Part shown: positions 1-5,700 of the stretch, one piece after another
Layout of the letters: the number at the start of each line of letters is the position of its first letter
Position numbering within the stretch: position 1 is the stretch's first letter
Source of the DNA: Phoronis pallida
Taxonomy: Eukaryota > Phoronida > Phoronidae
NCBI GenBank assembly: GCA_028565715.1
Contig: JAOXYC010223127.1
Coordinates: forward strand, 1 to 10,883
Reading direction: 5' to 3'
DNA length: 10,883 nucleotides
Notes under the pieces: generated by a model
The model's input: only the letters and a program-made list of their open reading frames with translations
Told to the model about the DNA's origin: nothing
The model's database searches: none
Position numbers and translations under genes: made by a program

Positions 1-80
1 TTGACTTGGGTACGATTTGACTAGGGTGCGAGTTGACTTGGGTACGAGTTGTCCCAGGTACGAATCGACCTGACACCGTC
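1..80. repeat. 16-bp tandem minisatellite (window-edge array)
   Basis: Four clear 16-base units run from the first base (1-16, 17-32, 33-48, 49-64), each close to TTGACTTGGGTACGAG, and a fifth degenerate unit follows to about 80. The array probably continues beyond the left edge. It explains the short open frame that starts near 49, which is not a gene. Confidence 0.85.
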
Positions 81-175
81 CCTTTACCATAGGCTAAAAA
101 TCGATTTGCTCACGGACCCGTCCTTTAGTTTTATTTCAAAAAAGGTCATCTTTAAGAAACATGAGTCTTATTCAC

Positions 176-232
176 CTTTTCAGCAATTTCCAGCTTTGAC
201 TTTTCTTTACTCTGTTTCCCTTTCTTGCTCAT
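176..232 (-). CDS. First coding exon of a minus-strand gene leaving the window on the left (partial)
   Basis: Reading the minus strand, an ATG at 232 (G at -3) opens 19 codons that end exactly at a good splice donor, AAG|GTGAATAAG, with the intron starting at 175. The encoded N-terminus is very lysine-rich and begins MSKKGKQSKEKSK, a composition common in cytoplasmic, nuclear and ciliary animal proteins but not specific to a family. The exon ends in phase 0. An in-frame ATG at 268 would add twelve mostly hydrophobic residues; I prefer 232 for its lysine-rich start. A 13-codon upstream frame (287-246) ends just before 232 and could dampen translation. Promoter-like motifs lie 50-90 bases upstream. 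No further exon is visible to the left, where only about 95 non-repeat bases remain. I infer a real gene start from the combined ATG, donor and promoter motifs; the protein is unidentified. Confidence 0.45.
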
Positions 233-277
233 TTCTACGTCGAAATTAACAACAGCGAAGACAAGCATTTTCCATTT

Positions 278-322
278 CGACCGCCATTTGTAAACAAAAC
301 GACCGAGATCTATTTCCGGTGA
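278..322 (-). promoter_or_regulatory. ETS-like and YY1-like motifs upstream of the 232 start
   Basis: On the minus strand an ETS core (ACCGGAAATA, 311-320) is followed 20-30 bases later by CAAATGGCGG (281-290), close to the YY1 consensus AANATGGCGG. In animals this pair is typical of TATA-less housekeeping promoters, with YY1 sites near or just downstream of transcription start. Here they sit 50-90 bases before the ATG of the predicted first exon. Their order and orientation fit a promoter firing leftward. Motif matches alone can be chance. Confidence 0.35.
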
Positions 323-359
323 TATGAGCGCCCTCTGTAGATTTTACAGTAAACGACCC

Positions 360-443
360 ACTCTCCCATGCAGAGTTGTCTCCCTTGTTGATTTTGATTG
401 TCATATCAAAAATCCAACAGGGGTCGCCTCTGCATGGGAGAGT
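360..443. repeat. Inverted repeat, perfect 16-bp arms
   Basis: ACTCTCCCATGCAGAG at 360-375 is exactly complementary in reverse to 428-443, separated by 52 bases. Both arms are near a copy of TAAACGACCC (about 350 and 445), so the arrangement mixes a direct and an inverted repeat. It lies just upstream of the predicted promoter at 278-322. Confidence 0.75.
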
Positions 444-451
444 GTAAACGA

Positions 452-545
452 CCCTGGGCATTCGGAACACCTCGGTAATTTCCGGAACGGCTAATTTTCC
501 ATCTTGCAATACAAGGGGGCGCGGTGTTCCGAATGCGACCCAGGG
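452..545. repeat. Second inverted repeat, adjacent, arms about 20 bp
   Basis: GCATTCGGAACACC (458-471) pairs perfectly with GGTGTTCCGAATGC (523-536). The arms extend through CCCTGGG (452-458) against CCCAGGG (539-545) after a small insertion in the right arm. It starts nine bases after the first inverted repeat ends, giving two tandem stem-loops. Confidence 0.7.
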
Positions 546-712
546 CGCAATGCAATCGTAACAGTTTGTAACAAATAGCTCACAAAAATAAAAGATATCG
601 CATCGGATAGCAGATAGTGTCACATGTTTCGTGATGCATGTGGTATAAAGTAAACGCTTCGGTGTAATGAATCCAGATTCGCGGTTCAGATTACCGTGTT
701 CTGTTCACAGGT

Positions 713-805
713 GCCTGAAATTATCGTGGCTTAAGACAAGATCATAAATACTATTAATACTACTTCTACTACTTGATCTTGTCTTAAGCCACGATAATTC
801 CAGGC
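713..805. repeat. Long near-perfect hairpin, 32-bp arms
   Basis: The left arm 713-744 and right arm 774-805 are reverse complements with a single mismatch; the core is CGTGGCTTAAGACAAGATCA. The loop (745-773) is 29 bases of AT-rich sequence. It lies inside the retroelement remnant and may have arisen by template switching during reverse transcription or by later inversion. Confidence 0.85.
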
Positions 806-827
806 TGATTACCACCGGGGGTAGCCT

Positions 828-938
828 AATGCAAACACGATGCCGGAGAGTGTTGTTGGAGACATTGAAGTTGGGGGTCTTCAGGCATTTAAAAGGAGAC
901 TCTATCAACATATGACTGGGATGCATGCAAGCCATTGA
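828..938 (+). pseudogene. C-terminal fragment of a LINE-type reverse transcriptase ORF
   Basis: Thirty-six codons ending in TGA encode MPESVV followed by LQAFKRRLYQHM, which resembles the WN-LPesVV...-FKrrLdkh tail that ends many CR1/Jockey/RTE-type polyproteins. A TAG interrupts the frame just upstream at 822-824. The neighbouring frame reads LPPGVA just before, so a frameshift near 825 is likely. The family assignment is from memory of the motif; the clade is not resolved. Confidence 0.4.
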
Positions 939-1366
939 TTGGACTGTTTACTTTTAATAGTTTACAGACTATTGCTTGTGCTATGCATATAGATATACAA
1001 AAAAAAAAAAAAAAAAGTAAACTTCTATTTCAGAATGGAGCTAATAGTATAAGGCAAATAATGCCAAGCCGTAAGTTTTTAGTTTGATTTGTCTAAGGCC
1101 TGAGCGGATTCTGTCGAGGACCCACTAGGCCGGGCCACTAGGCTCTTAATCTTCAATAAAATCCATAAATTTCGCGTTGCTTCTTTAATCGTATGAGATA
1201 CTTCTCATATTTTTGTATATAATAGTAATTAAAAGAAAACCTGCCGGTGTAGTATACCAAACGTCGGGAAAGGGGCACCTACACTGTATGAGTCGCGGAG
1301 CCAGGTTTGCGAAGTACACGTTGATTTTTGCTGAGCGGAGCAGAAAATATTTTTGAGGTTAAAATA
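939..1366. other. No gene seen; retroelement tail and unassigned sequence
   Basis: After the poly(A) tract there is a direct duplication of CCACTAGGC (about 1120-1142) and a moderately GC-rich patch (1250-1340). I see no exon-like frame with splice signals on either strand. Confidence 0.5.
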
Positions 1367-1606
1367 GCAAGTGCCCTTTTGTTGATGGAATAACTAGTTG
1401 CAAGTGCCTTTCTTGATGAAAATACCAATTAAAGTGCCTATTTAATGGAAATACCTGTCGCAAGTGCCCTTTTGATGGAAATACTTGTTGCAAATGTGCC
1501 TTTTTTGATAGAAGAAACAAGTTTCCTTCGGTGTTTCCATAAAAAGGCACTTGTCATAAAATTGCTGTGGTGACAACTTGATATTCCTTTCAAAAAGGCA
1601 CTTCTT
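1367..1606. repeat. Tandem array of about 30 bp units with inverted copies
   Basis: Five degenerate units of about 29-33 bases, each like GCAAGTGCCCTTTTGATGG plus AAATACNNGTT, run from 1367 to about 1520. The same motif then appears inverted at 1535-1554 (TTCCATAAAAAGGCACTTGT) and 1583-1604. The array therefore can fold on itself. The 63-codon open frame on the minus strand (1359-1550) with a repeated HLxxVFPSKGHL pattern is a by-product of the repeat length. Confidence 0.7.
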
Positions 1607-2104
1607 AAAATGTTTGGAGGGCAGTTGCCCCCCTGCCCGCGCTAGCTAGTACGGGCATGTTCACACCGCTGCTCCGTTGCAAAATACTATAAATTACACT
1701 GGCACCTTATACCAAAATCAGGTTGAAGACATAAAGAATATTCCTCGAGATGTAAATGGCTATCAGATTTCTCAAAACGAGTTGTAAGGTTCGTCAAGCC
1801 ATTCGAGCAATTTCTTAATTTCAATTTTTTTTAATGTGAGAAATACAAAAATGGTGTTTTCTACACGTAGGAATTGACTACACTAAACTGAATAGAAGAA
1901 GTTTTATAATTTTAAACAAAAATTAAACAACATATCAAAATGCAATTTCACTTCATAACTTAACAGTTAGGCCTAATACAGATATAAAAGACGAACATAG
2001 TTTATATGCTTTTAATCGGTAACAGCCATATCAGAATTTTAACATTGTTTTTATTCTGTAATTTTACAAATACAGATACATTGTTAATCCGTTGCGATGC
2101 TGGA
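1607..2104. other. No gene seen; AT-rich intergenic sequence
   Basis: This is AT-rich sequence with many stops in all frames. A small GC-rich patch at 1620-1680 contains CGCTAGCTAG. No splice-bounded coding frame or repeat longer than a few bases was found. Confidence 0.5.
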
Positions 2105-2231
2105 TTATAAAATAATTATTAATCTGTTCCAGCAAGCATTTTGATCACATCATGTGACCTAATTTTTTTCTCAGTTGATTCACGTGATGTGATCAAAGTG
2201 GTTGCTGGAACAGATTAATAATTATTTATAA
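2105..2231. mobile_element. Fold-back element (MITE-like) with TTATAA ends
   Basis: The arms 2105-2157 and 2180-2231 are about 52 bases each and complementary except for about four mismatches and one single-base gap; the core is TAATCTGTTCCAGCAA. The loop is 22 bases. Both ends carry TTATAA, the insertion site used by piggyBac-type transposons, but here TTATAA is part of the stem and is itself palindromic, so it is weak evidence. There is no internal coding capacity. Confidence 0.7.
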
Positions 2232-2602
2232 CTAGGGCATAACAAGTGATTCTTACAATAACACCTTTTATTTGATGAGATTTGAAAAATCATAGAACGA
2301 GCCTTTGGCGAGTTTATGATTTTAAAATCGAATCCAATAAAAGGTTTATTACTTCCCATGAGTTTGAGAATCATTTTATCACATAAAGGCATCGCCAATT
2401 TGCAAAAAATATGGAGATTTGAGTTACGTCAAAGTACAATGACGAATGTTATAACACAAATTACTGCATTGTGTTACGACATCGAATACAAGGGTAGTTA
2501 TGTGATACATTATTTTATGCCTGCGAATGTAATATTTCTATTTTGACACGCCACCACTTCTTGCTATAAGAAACACTGTTTTAATAACCAGCTGCATTTT
2601 TA
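2232..2602. other. No gene seen; likely 3' UTR or downstream flank of the main gene
   Basis: Minus-strand AATAAA signals occur at 2345-2350 and near 2268-2273, about 330-410 bases past the predicted stop at 2679. An imperfect inverted repeat spans about 2288-2325 and a short one lies near 2453-2476. The 76-codon plus-strand open frame here (2316-2546) has no splice context or recognisable motif and I do not call it. Confidence 0.35.
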
Positions 2603-2632
2603 AACTCTGAACAAATAAAATTGTTCAGAGTT
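2603..2632 (-). promoter_or_regulatory. Perfect 12-bp stem-loop in the predicted 3' UTR
   Basis: AACTCTGAACAA (2603-2614) pairs exactly with TTGTTCAGAGTT (2621-2632) around a six-base loop. On the minus strand it begins 47 bases after the predicted stop codon (2679) of the main gene, so it would be in the mRNA. A compact, uninterrupted stem in that position could be a protein- or stability-related 3' UTR element, or chance. It is not the conserved histone stem-loop sequence. Confidence 0.6.
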
Positions 2633-2656
2633 CAAATGCTTCCTCAAAATCATGTT

Positions 2657-2662
2657 TTTAAT
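2657..2662 (-). promoter_or_regulatory. ATTAAA, possible poly(A) signal after the 2679 stop
   Basis: The minus strand reads ATTAAAAAC 16 bases past the stop. ATTAAA is the commonest variant poly(A) signal in animals. It would give a very short 3' UTR; the canonical AATAAA at 2345-2350 is an alternative. Confidence 0.25.
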
Positions 2663-2678
2663 CAAATGGTTTAAGAGT

Positions 2679-2775
2679 CTAGCGTCTGGTGGACAGAGGC
2701 GCATACTTGTCATTCTTATCAGGAGGAAGGACAACTTTCACACTTGGTTCAATAGTTTTGATATTTTCAGAATCT
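2679..2775 (-). CDS. Main gene, exon 9: C-terminal tail and stop (residues 256-287)
   Basis: The acceptor is TTACTATGCAG|AGATTC. Only a phase-2 entry stays open, and it runs 31 codons to TAG at 2681-2679. The tail is polar (SVKVVLPPDKNDKYAPL then STRR). It could instead belong to an alternative transcript, or be preceded by an unseen small exon. Confidence 0.5.
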
Positions 2776-5700
2776 CTGCATAGTAATACATGGTCCAATA
2801 ACCTCCAAGTCCCACTTTCAAAAGCTTACAGCACACAGAAACAAGGCGCATTGATTGGTCGAAGCCTTTGTCACAGTCCACATAACAGGTTAACAGTTTT
2901 CCTTTTCATAGTTCGTGTGTTGTCATGGTTATGGACTGTCACTGTATAAGGTGGAGACTTTCATATCCATACACATATTTATTTGTTATAGTTGCTGAGC
3001 CTATCGCGCTCTTCTCAGTAAGCTTTTTGGACAAGATTGTATTGACGTCACAATATTAATGATCACGTGAGATGCGGAAATGTACAGTCATCGAAATCTA
3101 CATCATCTGGAACAGTCCACATTCGCACATTATCGAACCACGCCTCTCCGCTCGGATAGTTCCTAAACATACAATAGCACCGCGCTTCGTCTATTTCCTA
3201 GAAAAGAGATCATGTATTACATTTTCATTTGACAGGCTTCATTATAAAAAATCTGTATTGAAAGCTAACAGTATAATAGGCTTTGTCATGGTGCAATGCC
3301 AACAATCGTCTTGGTATCCAAATCTAAAAAATACATTAAAATGTCACTCTTATGCTGACGTGTTATAAAAACGATGTAAATTTCAGAGCTTTCGATTTAT
3401 ATTCTTCCTCAATGGCCTAACAGTTTTAAAATGAACACTTAGAAAATGAACTCACGAGCCAGTTAACTCTCACACAGTAAGTGAACATTTTTTATCGTGT
3501 TACAAATAAGCAATACAACAGCGTGGTGTCTTACCTCATTACATTTAACATATAATTTCCTTTCATGCCAGTCGTGTAGAGAACCGCCACTTTTTAATAA
3601 AAATTTGGAATTTATTCCATATTTCCACTTTCCCTTTTTATCCTGAAAACCAGAAATACAGCTCAGTTTTAAAACAATTATTATAGATCAGTTTAAGACA
3701 TGGTTTGGATCATTATGCTCATCATAATGTTTGCAATTAAACTTCCGTCGACTGGCCTATTTTTTTATTCACAACTACACGTTTTTTGTGTAGTCCGTTT
3801 TACCATTTCATTTCATGTAATAGCAATTGGTATCCATATTACAATACAACTTGTAGAAAGACAATGAGTTTGGCGACCCAACCCGTGTCCGCAAAAAAAA
3901 AAAAACGTGTACCGAGCGATATTTTACGACCTTGGAATAAACAGCCAAAACACTTTTAAAAATTGCTATACAGGTAAACCGTATGCCATATCCAAAATTT
4001 TTGCAAAATACAGCAGACGTCATTCTAATTAATGATACGAGAAACATGTTCATACCCTGACATCGCACCATACGCTGTAGTCCGAACTCATAGCTTTACT
4101 TATACCCTTATTTCGACTATCAGCAGCAAATACAAACTTCTTAGTTCTGAAATGAAATTTTCAATGTGAAAGGACTTTCAAATTGCATTGAATTAGATGT
4201 ATTAATATTTTTCGTATTCCATAACCAATTTGATAAAAGTCACAATTCTGGTGGCTGTTACCGATTTAAAAACGTTTAAAAAATGAACATATTTATAAAT
4301 AAAATATGTATAAAAGTCCAGCTGAATAGAAGTATAAACTCACTCTTCTAATCTACACACCTGTATGAAAAATCTTCATCGGTCCATTCATAAAGGTGAT
4401 GTATTTATAAGTAATTAATAGCGCTATTATGCGTATATATTTAGATAGAATTAGGACGGGCTGGATAGCTCAGTTGGTAGAGCATTTGACCGGCAATCAG
4501 GGAGACCTGAGTTCGATTCCCAGTTCAGTTCGGAATTTTTCCGTCTTTTCAAATTCATCTATTTATAAGTTACTTTAAAATTCCCAATAATTGCACCAGA
4601 TATTCACATTGTATATAAATAAATAAATAGATGAAGTTTCGTCAGATATTATAAGTTTCTTACCCCGGTGGGAGCTTTATATTCTGATAAGCGCCTCCTT
4701 TTGTTACTTTTATAGATTTTTTCCCATGTGATGCCACATCACTGACAACAGTGAAACCACCTGTAACACATTCTCAATACAATCTATAGCACAGAAAATA
4801 TGAAATTAACAAATGACAAGTCATCTCGTGTTTTAGCCTAATTTGTATCATTGAATTGTGTAAACGATCTCAGAAGGTGAAATAACCCACTAAATATAAT
4901 CATTTGCTATCCCGACAAGATTGCTTCTACGTTCTGCTTGCGCTGCTTGACCAGCGTCAATTTAACGGCATTTGACAAACACGAGAGTGCCAAAGGAACT
5001 TATTTAGTTAAAGGGGGTATAAATGCTGGTTTTCAAGGATTTTCAACAATAGTATCTGCTTGCATCAATGAGAAAAGTCTCTGGAAACAAATTAGTTGGA
5101 CAATTTTAAAATTTATACTTCGGTTTCCAAATTGGTAAAATTTGAAATTGTTTTGAAAAAATGAAAACAAAAACAAACATTTGTTTACAAAAATTAAAAC
5201 TTTTTCCCAGAATGATACAAACAGTTTTTATGGATGCCATTTAACTGTCTTAACAATGAAATGGCTCAATTTCAAAGATATAAACAATATAAGGTTTGTT
5301 ATGTTAACAATGTTGTTAATAAACGAACCAACTAATTCACAATAACGTTTCTGAAAGAGCAAATTTTTCAAAATTCAGTGGTTTAAATTTCTGAATTGCA
5401 CAGAATCAATCCGACTCAAAATTTGAACGAGTTCAGCATGTAACCCCCAATAATTAAATGTGTATGACGTCCAAAACGAAAAATAGGATGGAAAATCAAA
5501 ATTAAACATTACACCACATAAACGGGGTCATGCTTACCTGTCCCTTTGCCCTTAGGTTCGTGGGGAATCCAGAATCCGTCAGCCTCAAATGACGGGTTGC
5601 TGATTTTAAACGGTTTACACTTAAATTTGCTATAATCCACAGGTTTTTCTATTTCTGAAAATAAAATGGTAGCATTGTCATGTTTGATATCAACAGAATG

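Larger units (their letters stand above)
656..1016 (+). mobile_element. Poly(A)-tailed non-LTR retrotransposon 3' remnant, candidate target-site duplication
   Basis: The stretch ends in 18 adenines (999-1016). AAAGTAAAC occurs just before it (647-655) and again across its end (1014-1022), which fits a short target-site duplication, although the leading As overlap the tail. Inside it, 828-938 encodes a reverse-transcriptase-like C-terminus on the plus strand. A long hairpin occupies 713-805. The element is 5'-truncated, as LINE insertions usually are. The duplication is short enough to be coincidence. Confidence 0.45.

Noticed and set aside
246-623. 125-codon minus-strand open frame
   Set aside because: It starts at a GTG rather than an ATG, runs through two inverted repeats and the predicted promoter, and has no recognisable domain; only the ATG-led last 13 codons could act as an upstream ORF.
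2689-2949. 86-codon plus-strand open frame
   Set aside because: It overlaps the predicted last exon on the opposite strand and has no codon or motif support.
3072-3368. 98-codon plus-strand open frame
   Set aside because: It is the antisense shadow of exon 8 (3067-3197), which has matching splice sites and a domain motif on the minus strand.
3808-4071. 87-codon minus-strand open frame
   Set aside because: It is mostly intronic, contains a homopolymer-encoded FFF run, and overlaps the donor end of exon 6 in a different frame; no motifs or splice structure of its own.
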